64,000 nt of DNA from Embiotoca jacksoni. Taxonomy: Eukaryota; Chordata; Actinopteri; Embiotocidae. The stretch's first letter is position 1, and every line of letters begins with the position of its first letter. The notes beneath the pieces are model-generated. The model ran no database searches and was not told the origin of the DNA. It saw nothing but the letters and a program-made list of their open reading frames with translations. Below, piece by piece: positions 25,901 to 36,259 of the stretch. The position numbers and the translations under genes are program-made. The stretch is from contig JAKOON010000005.1 in assembly GCA_022577435.1 (NCBI GenBank), positions 9,823,724-9,887,723 of the forward strand. The letters are read 5' to 3'.

Positions 25901-26475
25901 AGAAAGGAATTATGTTATTATTGTGGTTCATACCACTTCTTTTTTTGTTGTTGTTTTTTTGTCAGCTCTGTCTTGCTCACTTTAAAAAGCAAGAAAGCAC
26001 AAAAAGAGAGAAATCTGTGAAGTAGCCAAAATCATTAGAGATTTTTAAATCTGATTTAGAATAACAAGTTTTCACAGTCTTTAAGGGGAATTTTTTTTAC
26101 GACAAGCTATTGTTTGTATGGATCGTGCAGAGTTTGAAATGTTATTTGTAGCTGATGGAGATTAGAAAGGCAGAACTTCATAGACCAAAAAGAAAACGTA
26201 TTTCTGAAAGAGTGAGACTTGATGTAGGTTACATCTGCTCAGATGTGTATATATATATATATATATATAAAATTTATTTATTTATTTATTTTTTTTCTGC
26301 CTCCCAGTTGGAAATTGACAACGGGGATGAACTGACAAGCGACTTCCTGTATGAGGAGGTGCATCCCAAGCAGCACGCACACAAGCAGGCCTTCGCCAAA
26401 CCCAAAGGCCCCGCTGGTAAGAGGGGTGGCCGCCGCATCACCAGACCACCGGCAGAGGGAGAGGAGGAAGATTAA
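19968..26475 (+). CDS. twf1: Twinfilin-1, complete, 9 coding exons
   Basis: Exons: 19968-19992, 21070-21150, 21302-21480, 22740-22835, 23008-23112, 24828-24953, 25484-25634, 25776-25897, 26308-26475. All introns are GT-AG, phases match, and the 1053-nt sum gives 350 aa, the human length. Known role: twinfilin binds ADP-actin monomers, caps and depolymerises filament barbed ends, and binds capping protein through its tail; it is cytosolic. Seen: MSHQTGIQ start; first ADF-homology domain about residues 2-139 (QGYEWIF, SPDHS, ATRATVKKEFGGGHI); linker with LTAAEEELRQIK; second ADF-homology domain about 175-313 (PKESARYHFFLYKHSHEGDY, YSMPGYKCSIRERMLYSSCK); C-terminal tail 314-350 with FAKPKGPAGKR, the capping-protein/phosphoinositide-binding region. 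No truncation or frameshift. TWF1 rather than TWF2 is supported by sequence and by the TMEM117/IRAK4 neighbours. Confidence 0.97.
23332..23352. repeat. 21-base G run in TWF1 intron 5
   Basis: An uninterrupted run of 21 G on the coding strand, about 220 bp after the donor of exon 5. It could form G-quadruplexes in the pre-mRNA. Confidence 0.9.
26247..26269. repeat. (TA)n tract in TWF1 intron 8
   Basis: About 11 TA units about 40 bp upstream of the acceptor of the last TWF1 exon, followed by a T-rich polypyrimidine tract. Confidence 0.9.
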
Positions 26476-26759
26476 AGAGACCTCAGCACCCAACCACCAC
26501 CACCACCACCTCCACGAGCACGTTCCACAGTGGAACATTCCTGCAGTGGGGGAAATCATATTTGACACGCTTGTTTAAAAGAATAAGACAACAACCTCAA
26601 ATTCCCACAGAGTTCACCCAGAGACCCAACTATGCACGCCGAGGACAACTGAGCAATGACACCCTTCAGATGTTCCATTTGTAGCTTGCCAAATGGAAGC
26701 ATATTCATGTATGTTAGTACATTCACAGAAAATCCTTCACAATGATTCAAAGTGGTCCA

Positions 26760-26765
26760 AATAAA
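26760..26765 (+). terminator. twf1: TWF1 proximal poly(A) signal
   Basis: AATAAA 285 bp after the TWF1 stop codon. It would give a short 3' UTR. A second AATAAA lies at 27533-27538. Confidence 0.6.
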
Positions 26766-27532
26766 GTCAAATTTGAGGTTTTTACGTGGTTGCCAGCTGT
26801 GAGACTTTAAAAATGTTAGTGCGACTAATGTGAACTTGCGCCAATATTATGAAATTCCCTCGTTTTGAGTTCACATGCTCAAATTCTTAACTTGCATTCC
26901 TTAAGTCTGTGTCAATTAATGTTTCTGTGTCTAATGTGTTGAAAATTTGTCTCCTACTGTTTGCACAATGAGGTGCTCCAAAGCAGAAAAGATAATAATT
27001 ATCCCACTTGTGTCTATTGATTCATTTTAACAGTGCATTTTATATTGGAAAATTGACTTCTTTTTTGATATAACTGTGGTTTACATGAAAAAAATCATCT
27101 GCTGAGAAACTTATTTTTCTATGCAAGTGCTGTAAATGTACATATTGTAGCTGTGTGATGCTCTATGATTAAGAAACAGTCTGGTCTGTTCTGGTGATTG
27201 TCAGTGTCAGTGAGGATCACAGTGGAAAGAATTGGGGCTTCCAGAAATATTACATCAATACATCTCAAGATTTCATGAAGAGGAAGCGACTCGAGCTTTG
27301 CTGGTTCCCATATAAGAGGGAAGTGAGCGGATAGGAAAGGGAATACTATAAGTACCTTGATCAAAATGTTGCCACATCCACTGGTCTACTGATTATTTTT
27401 TTGGCAAACTACTAAGCTCACCTCATGATTGAAGGGAAAACCCCTTTACATTCATAGTGTCATTATAATAGAAAAGAGAAATCATGTTTGGTCTTATTTG
27501 TTTTCTTACAAATCTTTCTTTTAAAGAAGAAA

Positions 27533-27538
27533 AATAAA
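27533..27538 (+). terminator. TWF1 possible distal poly(A) signal
   Basis: AATAAA about 1.06 kb past the TWF1 stop, with another at 27589-27594. Use of either would bring the TWF1 transcript close to or into the opposing IRAK4 3' UTR. Confidence 0.35.
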
Positions 27539-27565
27539 ATATTTAAATCACACATTGTCATTCAT

Positions 27566-27571
27566 TTTATT
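27566..27571 (-). terminator. irak4: IRAK4 possible distal poly(A) signal
   Basis: Plus-strand TTTATT, that is AATAAA on the minus strand, 289 bp past the IRAK4 stop. A nearer copy lies at 27725-27730. Confidence 0.4.
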
Positions 27572-27724
27572 TCTTTAACTGTCTTCACAATAAATACAGC
27601 GAAACACTGGCAAGAACAACATATTAAGCCATCGAATCTAACAGCCTCACAATATACTGTTTTATTACTGCATGCTGTTGCAGTTTTGACACAACTAAAC
27701 CTGTAAAAACTAAGCTACATATCT

Positions 27725-27730
27725 TTTATT
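27725..27730 (-). terminator. irak4: IRAK4 proximal poly(A) signal
   Basis: AATAAA on the minus strand, 130 bp past the IRAK4 stop codon. It is the first signal in the 3' UTR. Confidence 0.55.
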
Positions 27731-27859
27731 AAAATACAGGTATATAAATAAAAAAAAATTCTTCACACTCAATAAGCAACATTAATTTATATCAAACTTT
27801 GTCATACAGTCTGAAGTTGGTCTGGAACAGTTCCGAAATCTTCACGGGGAGGCTATGCT

Positions 27860-29768
27860 TCACTGTCCCTGAAATTCCAGTGAAATGCTTTTGACAACTC
27901 CATGAATCTCTAAAAGGACCTGTAAATACAGATATCAATGTTAACAATGACAAAAGACAGACAAATTAAAACACAACATTTTGTTTTTATTTTATCAGTG
28001 TTTTGGCAACTAAACCCTTGTGTAAAAGGTTAGAATTAACATGAGGTGCATCAAATCCAATGCTTTATTTATTTGTCTCAAATGTGATCCACACCAAAGT
28101 TTAAGGTTTTTATTTATGTACACTTAATTAAGGATAAACGGTTGCAACAATGTGACTCATCTTTTGAGGCAAAATGTCCTTCTCTATCTGTTTATTATGT
28201 GACCAGAGAACAGCCTCCGATACGTCAGTGCTTATTTAAACAAAGGAGAAGGCTTTAGAGGTGCATTTGCTGAATCCCTTAAATGATATATCTGTTGATA
28301 TAATATATTTGTGTCAACCAATGCCGTGAAAAAAAACCCAATGAACTGACCCAAGTGGCCAAAGATTTAGATATCTTCCTCCGTTAATTTTTAAAACTTA
28401 AATGTACGATCAATGAGCCACACTGTTGAACTTGCTGAGTTTACCTAAAGTCAGTCTCTTACTGTTTGCCCTGTCCTGCTGCTATAAATACACAACGATA
28501 GAGGGAAAAGTGTAAAAACTACAGAGGCCAGATGTTTTAGGAAATGATTGAGCTTTTTTTTTTTTTTATAAAAATGAACCTACATTCGTGCTTTCTTCTT
28601 AAAGGGTGACAGTATAATTGACTGGGCCTGGGTCTGAGCATTGAGATCACTTTGTTGGTTTTGGTCTTTTCATGGGATTTGCTGGGACTTCCCTCACCAG
28701 ACTGTTATCAGTGTTTCTGGAACTCATTATACAGGTATGTAACTCAAGGTGACATACAGAAAGCAGTGCAGATGCCAACACACTAGCTTGACCTATACGC
28801 TTTAATATCTGCCCGTGTCTGTCCTCACCCTACCTGTCTGATGAGTGGCCGTCTGTTCTTCCTGTCAAACAGGCAGTTACAGGCCAGAGAGTAGATACTC
28901 TCCACCTGGCTCAGCTCCCAGTCTCCCATCTTTTTGTCCAGAAAGTCCTCCAGAGTCAGCTCCTCATCTTCATCGTCTATGTCATACCTCATCTCCATCT
29001 AGGAGAGGGATGGAGGGAGGGAGGGAGGGAGGAGAAAAACACAGTTAATGTGACTGCAATTCTGCTGCAGGTACCTTCCAAAGGCCAAACACTCCAGGAC
29101 ATGGGTATCAAATATCAATTAAGATTGCTCAGCTTATGCTCACCGGAGATGAAACTTGGCTTCAAACCCTTTGCAGTTACTTTATTAACTGATACTGTGC
29201 CCTCACTTATTAAATACAAAGTCTTTAATAAACTGTGATCGCAAACTGCAGCTTGACGGATACACACTGAAAGCCTCTTTTGTGCAACTTACCAATAACT
29301 GTGTCTGCTGGTTTTCATCAGCTGGCGGGAGTCCAGACAATATTTCCAACAACACCTGTAGATGGCGGAGAGATGGGGTTAATCACATGGCTCTGGGTGA
29401 CAGGAAGCCTTTATTACCCCACCGTGTGCCAGGTAGCTGCACCGACACTGTAATGCTCCCACAGCTGTCCTCATAAGACATAATGTGTACAGTGAACTTT
29501 ATGCAAAGAAATCATTCATGTTGGATATTTATAACACGGTACAGCTGCACTCTTAAACTGAGTCAGGTTTTTAGTGGGAAATAATGAAAAGTGATCCATA
29601 AAACAGAGCTCTATTTTCACAAATGAGAAGAAATGTATACTATAATGTTAGTGTGCTGTCATTTTTGTGTGTGTCAGTGGTTTGGGGGAACCTGGCACTC
29701 AAGTATACTGCTGAGCACTGTTCTATATTTTACATTAGAGCTGCAGTTTCTCTGTTCCTAACATTATA

Positions 29769-29808
<40 letters not shown>

Positions 29809-32800
29809 CGTGTGTGTGTGTGCGCGCGCGCGCGTGTATCCTTGTGTGTGTCGACAGGAAAAACCTACCACTCCAAAGCTGAAGACATCAGATTTCGGCG
29901 TGATCTCTCCTCTCAACGCCTCAGGTGCCATGTAAGCACGGGTACCCACAATCCTCTCCGTCATCATGGTAGTTGACGTCTGCTTGGCCGACGCTCTCGT
30001 CAGCCCAAAGTCTGAGATTTTTGCCACCAAGTTTTCATCTAACAGGATGTTTGCACTGATAACAAATAAATAAATAAATTTAAAAAAAAAAGATTTAGAG
30101 CTAAGAAGCTGATTAAGACAGATCTATCAGATGTATAGCTCATCAATCAATCAGACTTTATTTGTATAGCACTTTTCACACAAATGGCATGTAACACAAT
30201 AAAAACAATACAAAAAAATGCCCTCCTCACACCCCCATCCGCCTTCACAAATAAACACACACCCGCATGCATATCCCTCAATTAGAAAACACCAGAAGTA
30301 AGAATTTTAGTTAATAAAAAGCTAAAATAAAGTATAAAGCTATGCCAGCTAATAAAAACAACCAAAATGCATGAATAAATAGTCAAATGAATCAATAAAA
30401 TTCAGTTAAAGTTTAATAAATAATGGAAGAAGATATACTAAGAAGTAAAACCAGATAAAATGTATAAATAGACAGTTGAATAAACACATAAAATAAATAA
30501 ACTTCAATTAAAAGCCAGACTAAAAACTGAATTCTTGGATTTCTGTCTTGTTTCTCATGTTAAAGGAACACTTCTACATTTTTAGAAAATTGGGATTTAA
30601 AAAAAAAAAAAAGAAATCCATAAACATATTTCTAAAAAATTGCCAAGCTATTCTTTTAGGAAATTGTCATTTAATGGTCACTGAGAATTTGAGAGATACT
30701 TTACTCTATGTACCTTTTAACATCTCTGTGGACATGATGGTTGCAGTGCAGATACTCCAAACCTAGAGCAGTGCCTTCTGCTATCAAGCATCTCTGTCGC
30801 CACGATAGCGTAGGACTTCTGTCCTAAATTTAAAAAAAAAAAAACGAAAACCCACGCAAATAAATCATCTGTGTGAGAGCTCAGGCACTAGAAGGCCGAG
30901 TCCGTGTAGAGCAGTAAGAGGTGCTTACCAAGCAGGCTAGTCGATCGAGCAAAGAGCCATTGGCCATGAAGGCGTACACTAAACACAGGTGAGGTTCATC
31001 GCAGGAAAATCCAACCATGTCAACCAAGTTCTCGTGTTTCAACCTGTGGAACAAACCGTGTGATCAAACCAGACTTGCGTTTAGAAATATATGAATCACC
31101 GTGTTAATTAAAAGAATGTGAAATATGCTTATTCAGCTGAGAGTTAGATGAATGAAACTTACACTTTCAGAGTTTGGATCTCTTGGTTGAACTGAACTTG
31201 CAACCTGTCCAGTGGCATGTCATCCATCTAAATGAGATGATATGTTTGCTTTGTGATTAACAAGATCTGTAAAAAAAAAAAAGTATGTGTTGCTTGCTGT
31301 GAAACCTTTTTTCTCTTACTGGGTTGAGTTTTTTCACCGCAACAGGCTTGTTGTTCAGGAGCCCTTTGTAGACTCTCCCAAAGCCTCCCTCCCCGAGCCA
31401 GCTGCCTCCTTCTGACGTGGAACGGTCGTCAAAGTTGTCGGTAATCCTCACCAGCTCACTGTACAAGAAACTGGAGAAACCTAATGAGGGACACACACAA
31501 GACCCATTGCTGCCACCTGCTGCTCAATTATGGAAGTATCAAACTTTTTCAAAGACGCAGCATGATGTACAGATTGGTCACCTTTGTGAGTTACAATACA
31601 CCACGGTAAAACAACCCTGTTTACTGTAACAACTGTGTGACATTATGAGATATTTTAATGGAGTATTCCCATTAATGGTACTTCATACCTCTACGTATCC
31701 AACATTAGTTTCTCAATTAGGGGCTTTTTAAAAAAAACTTTTTATTGTAGTTTTACTTTTAATACTGTAAGCATATATATATATAGATATTTTTTTATAC
31801 CTCAGCACTTGTTATTACATTATACGTTATATTAGATATAATATTTTAAATAATGACATAACATGCAACTAAGTTGAAGTTGAGGTTTCCAGCCAATCAT
31901 GACAGTTTGTCAATGACATTTACTTAGAAATGTCACATCACGTCATATACATTTGACTCTATAAGTGGCTGTGTTAAAATATCTCATACAAGTCTATCAA
32001 ATTAAAAAATAAGGATTAAAAACAACAACAGTACAACCACCTATGTGTCCTGGTTCACTGTCCTCTAGCTGGATGTGCGGCTGCAGAACGGAGGTGACGG
32101 GTGGCGGCTGCGTCTCTCTGTCTTCCAGCGGTCTGGTTGGAACGGTGCTGCGTGTTCCTGCTGATGAGGCCTGCTGTGTCTCTGCTGAAAGACATCCAAA
32201 GTAGGTCTTTTTACTGATCTGGCGCAATGTTAAAAAGCACGCTTCTTACATCATTAAACACAGCTGTCATTAATGTCTGGTGCTAAGAATTCTTTGCAGT
32301 TTGCAGTTTTGCACCTCATTTCCCACAGATCACTGGTAACACAGCAGTACAGACAGAAGCTGGCTAGTACCTTAATCTGTTGCACAGCTTCTCAGCCTTT
32401 TGTATTTGTTTAAGTCCCGACAGAAATTTAAGATACATTTCCACCACAATAAATAAATAAAAACAAAACTGGAAAACTGTCTTGATGAGGTTGATTGTAG
32501 GTGTTTGTAGAGTTTTAAAATGTGAAAATACTGTCAGATATTACAGCCTATTTCCACCCACTATAAATCAGGGGTACATGTTTATTATACAGTTTGTGAT
32601 TATTATTGAAATGCCTTTTTTTTTTTTTTTAAATTTAAAGTCATACCAGGCAGCAGAACACTAACAGCAGCCAGCAACTTGTGACTCTTCAAAATGTCCA
32701 CAAGTTCACCCACAGTGCTGTTGGTGGTGCCCCAGTCATTCAGCAGCTCCACTGTGGGACTCCGACCCTGCGCAACGAGGCCTTCAAATCTCCTAAAAAA

Positions 32801-33063
32801 ACAAACAAAAAAAAAAACCAGTCAGACGAGACAGAGCGATAGACAAGATTGTCATTTTCGTCCATACGGAAAACACATCAGATTCCCTGCCGCCGTCTTT
32901 ACCTGACATGATGCTGAGTGTACCTCAGCTCACCGCTCGGCTTCCTTACGGACACAAGAACATCTTTCCAGCCGTCTTGAGGATCCAAAAAATCCGATAA
33001 CTTGCGACGTACGCCGTAACTGATGTTACGAATATAAGTAGCGGAAGTTATTGAATGATCCAT
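27860..33063 (-). CDS. irak4: IRAK4 (interleukin-1 receptor-associated kinase 4), complete, 11 coding exons
   Basis: Exons in gene order: 33063-32903, 32792-32647, 32184-32041, 31480-31320, 31227-31163, 31043-30929, 30823-30714, 30055-29869, 29355-29293, 28998-28834, 27919-27860. All introns are GT-AG, phases match, and 1377 nt give 458 aa (human 460). Known role: Ser/Thr kinase recruited through MyD88 into the Myddosome below Toll-like and IL-1 receptors; it phosphorylates IRAK1/2. Seen: death domain about 15-100 (RRKLSDFLDPQDGW, LNDWGTTN); linker 101-150; kinase domain from about 160 with glycine loop GEGGFG 180-185, Lys200 (VAVKK), helix-C Glu220, tyrosine gatekeeper Tyr249, HRD 296-298, DFG 316-318, and APE 344-346. 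In the activation loop Thr330 and Thr333 match human Thr342 and Thr345, but the Ser346 position is Glu334. The last 19 residues differ from the mammalian end. It is tail-to-tail with TWF1, as in human. The start ATG gives the expected death-domain spacing. Confidence 0.97.
29770..29837. repeat. (TG)n-(CG)n tract in IRAK4 intron 8
   Basis: Alternating purine-pyrimidine sequence: TG units, then seven CG units (about 29822-29834), then a short mixed TG tail. On the transcribed strand it is CA-rich and ends 31 bases downstream of the exon 8 donor (29868). Confidence 0.95.
30140..30190 (-). repeat. Dispersed teleost repeat fragment in IRAK4 intron 7
   Basis: CAATCAATCAGACTTTATTT plus TGTATAGCACTTTTCACAC is a block found at the end of several common fish retroposons. 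Only this short end is recognisable; the following AT-rich 350 bp may be its decayed continuation. Confidence 0.45.
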
Positions 33064-33193
33064 TCCGCGAGGAGATCTGACCAAACCCGAGTGTGATCTC
33101 AGTTTACCTGACAGCCATATCGGCACGATGTACAACGTATGGACGCTGGCCGTGCCCCCCCGCCCCCCACTGAATGCGTTCACGAAAGCCGAG

Positions 33194-33228
<35 letters not shown>

Positions 33229-33360
33229 TTTTGCTCCCAAGTCCAGAAAAATTTGTTATTTCCGATATTGAGCAACTTCCCCAAACGTGACACAACAGGG
33301 CTGTCGTACGGAAAGTCTCCACCTCCGCGCGGAAATAAGCCCCGAGTGGTCGTCTAAAAC
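33064..33360 (-). promoter_or_regulatory. IRAK4 upstream region, candidate promoter
   Basis: This is the sequence 5' of the IRAK4 start codon. It is CpG-containing (several CG in 33064-33160 and 33295-33355) and split by a (TA)n microsatellite (33196-33225). No TATA box at a standard distance or confirmed factor site was identified. In human the divergent partner PUS7L starts near here; no PUS7L exon was recognised. Confidence 0.4.
33196..33225. repeat. (TA)n microsatellite
   Basis: About 15 TA units, 130 bp upstream of the IRAK4 start codon, followed by a T-run. Confidence 0.95.
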
Positions 33361-34312
33361 GTAAAAAGGTTTAAGATCTTACCTGTCGGTGAGACCACAA
33401 TTATTACCAACCAGTCTGAAGTGTTTTAAAGTTTTGAACTACACAGTTGAGAAAGACAACATGTTGCGGTTGTTTACAGATGTAAAGTGCTACAGTGCCC
33501 TCGAGTGGACACTAAAGATACTTGTCCCTGTTATTTCCACTGGTTGTGGTTTCATGGTGATAATTTCGTCAACTGTGATTTATTTAAAAGTTTCAAAGAG
33601 AACCTCGAGTCAATTATTGCCCCCCCCCCCCCTCCAATCTGTAGCCTGCCTATTATGTACGTGTTTGTGTGTTTAAGTTCTTGTATTAGGTTAAAACTAT
33701 TTTAGATTTAAAATGAGTATATGCAAATGACACTCCTCTTTATTTAATTTGAAATGAAAATAAAAAAGTGGATGGAACTGAAATTGAATACAGCAGGCGT
33801 TCCTAAATGCTCAGGTGAAACCAGGCCAGTAGTAAAACAATTTAAGGCATACTTTTAAATGTTATTAATAATGGGCTATTTGAGTACACAGCTTAGTATT
33901 GAAATTTAAATTTGAAGTCCAGGATATTAAAATATATTCAGATAGCTATAGCCAACAGACTTAATAAAAATAAATAAATAAATACAAGTTAACAACTCAA
34001 CATCTTAAGAACGTATTTACAGGCACAACATAACCCTTTTTATTCTATTAATTCATCAGTCATAATGTAGAAATGAGAGTTTTAGATAAAGATAGGCTAT
34101 AGTGCAGTTGAAGGGGCTTTCAAGTGTTTCAGTCAGGCAGTAAATGTTCACGTCGTTATTAAACAATTTTATGAATGAACATGTCATCGCCTTATAGTTT
34201 AAATACATTAAATTTAAAAAAAAAAAAAACACGGTGCAATTGATTTAAAAAAAAAAATAAAAAAAAATCAATATAACAAGTCGATCAGACTGACCCCCAA
34301 TGTAGGCTGAAA
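33361..34312. other. Intergenic
   Basis: AT-rich sequence with no exon recognised. A run of 12 C lies about 33620-33631, and A-rich tracts about 34217-34267. Confidence 0.5.
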
Positions 34313-34361
34313 ACGTCATTGCGTTACGTACTTGAACGTAAATACGTCACGTTTTTCGTCA
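34313..34361. promoter_or_regulatory. Cluster of three CRE-like CGTCA motifs
   Basis: ACGTCA at 34313-34318, TACGTCAC at 34343-34350 and CGTCA at 34357-34361, plus TACGTA at 34325-34330. They lie about 230 bp before a candidate LTR and may be its neighbours or enhancer. Function is inferred from motif density only. Confidence 0.25.
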
Positions 34362-34556
34362 GTTCCAAGTGTTTTGGAAAAACACAACTGGGGACCACAG
34401 AGCATAAGCAACAGTCATTTAAAAACAGAAGATGGAGACTGTGCATATTCACTGTTGTTTGCAGCACACGAACCTACCTCAAGGACAACTCCAGATAAGG
34501 GCACACATGTATCACACACACACACACACACACACAACAACAACAAGAAGGAGGAA

Positions 34557-34579
34557 GGGGGGGGGGGGGGGGGGGGGGG
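34557..34579. repeat. 23-base G run
   Basis: An uninterrupted run of 23 G after a CA/CAA microsatellite (about 34513-34545). A (CCA)n tract follows at 34704-34726. Long Val/Gly/Pro-rich frames on both strands here are artefacts. Confidence 0.9.
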
Positions 34580-35012
34580 TTGACGTGCAGAGGGCGTGCA
34601 AAACAGGAACTGTTTGACGACATCACGGCCTGCTCTCCTCCAGGTGCACAGCCAAGGCTACCGGCGTGCAGCCAACTCGTGGCAGAGAGCCAACCGGAGG
34701 AAACCACCACCACCACCACCACCACCCCAGAGGAGCTGCCTATGCGATGTACTATAAAATACAGGAGCCAGGGACAGACAGTCGGTCGGACTTCGCGAAC
34801 TGACACATCCTGTTGTCGTCAGGGACACGTGGTCTGGGCTCCCAGCTGGAGATCTGGTACTCCGTTGCTTGATAAATAAACGCTTTTGAGACCAGCCGAT
34901 TCTCTCCTATTGCCTCATTAAAAGAACACGCAGGACCGGGGGGGGGGGCTGACACACATACTGGCTTTGTACGAGCATGAGCCCGAGTCCAACGAGACTC
35001 AACCACGACACA
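34580..35012 (+). mobile_element. Possible solo LTR of a retroelement
   Basis: Seen: a TATAAAA box (34753-34759) is followed 122 bp later by AATAAA (34875-34880). The segment starts TGACG and ends GACACA, so it begins with TG and ends with CA. The promoter-to-poly(A) spacing resembles U3-R-U5 of an LTR. Against: no flanking duplication or internal region was identified and the boundaries are guesses. No coding sequence is associated. A local promoter of an unrecognised transcript is an alternative. Confidence 0.3.
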
Positions 35013-36187
35013 GGTGATGTGAATTTGGCGTCACGTTAAGCGTAGTAACAAATACAAATTCTTTATTTTCAAGCCTCAAGTGTTTTGACCACGATTTTTA
35101 CATTTGTCCTTAGGTAATGTTGGCCAACGTCAGCTAGCCCAGATGCAGGATTGTCACTGTTGTTCCCCTATAGATGGCTGCTTGTTTTCAAAAATATTTA
35201 ATATCAGCTGCTAGATTATGTCAGAGTATTGGGTAAACTGATAGAGTAAAGTTCCTGAGCTATTTCACGACAGTTTGCCAGCTTTGTGACATTGCAGGTG
35301 CTGGCCCTCTGTGATTGACATTTCTTCTGAAAGGGTGAGATACTTAGTTACCTGACTGAGTAGATCACTTAGCTTTCCGGCTGCCAAGAGCTTTCTCAAA
35401 ACCATTTTAATAATAGAAAATGTGCGCGTACAACAGCTTTTTTTCAGCCAACGGTTATTATGATCCTATGAATCAATTTGTTCTGACTGACCAAAAGCAT
35501 TCTGAAGTTAAAGATGAATGTATGTACCATGTACTTCTATATAGTAGATTACATTTAGCATCATATCTGCTTGGTAAGCAATCTTGACAGGTTGCGAGTA
35601 TATATTGTCCAAATATTATATTCTGAATTACATAGTCTCCTTAAAGCATTTACTTTCCTTTCACAGTCAGCCAGCAGGCATGTGATGCTTCAGTGAGACC
35701 AACGCTACAAAAGCACAAGATGACATGGCAGGTATGTCTTGAAAGATCGTTCTATACCTATCTCTTCCATCTGTCCATCTTTCTGCCCCGTTAATCCCCG
35801 TCCTGCACAGAACCACTGCTGCTTAGGACAGCATCTTTTAGTAGTCAGAAGGAAAACATGAATGTGTATAAAATAATAGGCCAAAGATGCTTCATGGTTA
35901 GTTTGCAAATGATGTCCCATAAATAGTACTGTTTATGGGCTTCACATCTTATTCGCAGTTATTTATAGGCACACCGGTATTTGTATACGAGAATGGCTAA
36001 ATCTGACTCTAAATTATATGACGATGAAGAACCTTGTCATGGAAGTGTCAGAAATACTGCATATGAGGATAATAATTTGGATGTACAAGATAGAAAAGTC
36101 CTGTCTCCTTTCTGATGAACCAAGGTTGGATCGACCACTGAGGGAGAGGAGGCCTCCAAACAAAGTACCGGTACTGTACTACTAATG
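35013..36187. other. Intergenic, nothing recognised
   Basis: Unremarkable AT-rich DNA without repeats or exons that could be supported. Confidence 0.5.
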
Positions 36188-36259
36188 CAGGGTTTTCCTT
36201 ACCGTTATAACACTAAGGTGCAGCACCCAAGCGTTTTCTTTAAAGCACCTAAGCCGAAT
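36188..36259 (-). repeat. Dispersed repeat, copy B of an inverted pair
   Basis: Starts CAGGGTTTTCC and contains AAGGTGCAGCACCCAA and CACCTAAGCCGAAT. It is the reverse complement, in order, of the blocks at 13155-13237. The CAGGG end resembles hAT-type termini. Confidence 0.55.

Larger units (their letters stand above)
26476..27859. other. Convergent 3' interval of TWF1 and IRAK4
   Basis: This 1.4-kb stretch separates the TWF1 stop from the IRAK4 stop and probably consists mainly of their 3' UTRs. It starts with a CCA-rich patch (about 26492-26512). No other gene is seen. Confidence 0.7.

Noticed and set aside
33300..33330. NF-kappaB-like GGAGACTTTCC on the minus strand upstream of IRAK4
   Set aside because: It has an extra base relative to GGGRNNYYCC and such matches occur by chance; not enough to call a site.
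34474..34806. Open frames with poly-Val, poly-Thr and poly-Gly on both strands
   Set aside because: They are translations of CA, CCA and G-run repeats.
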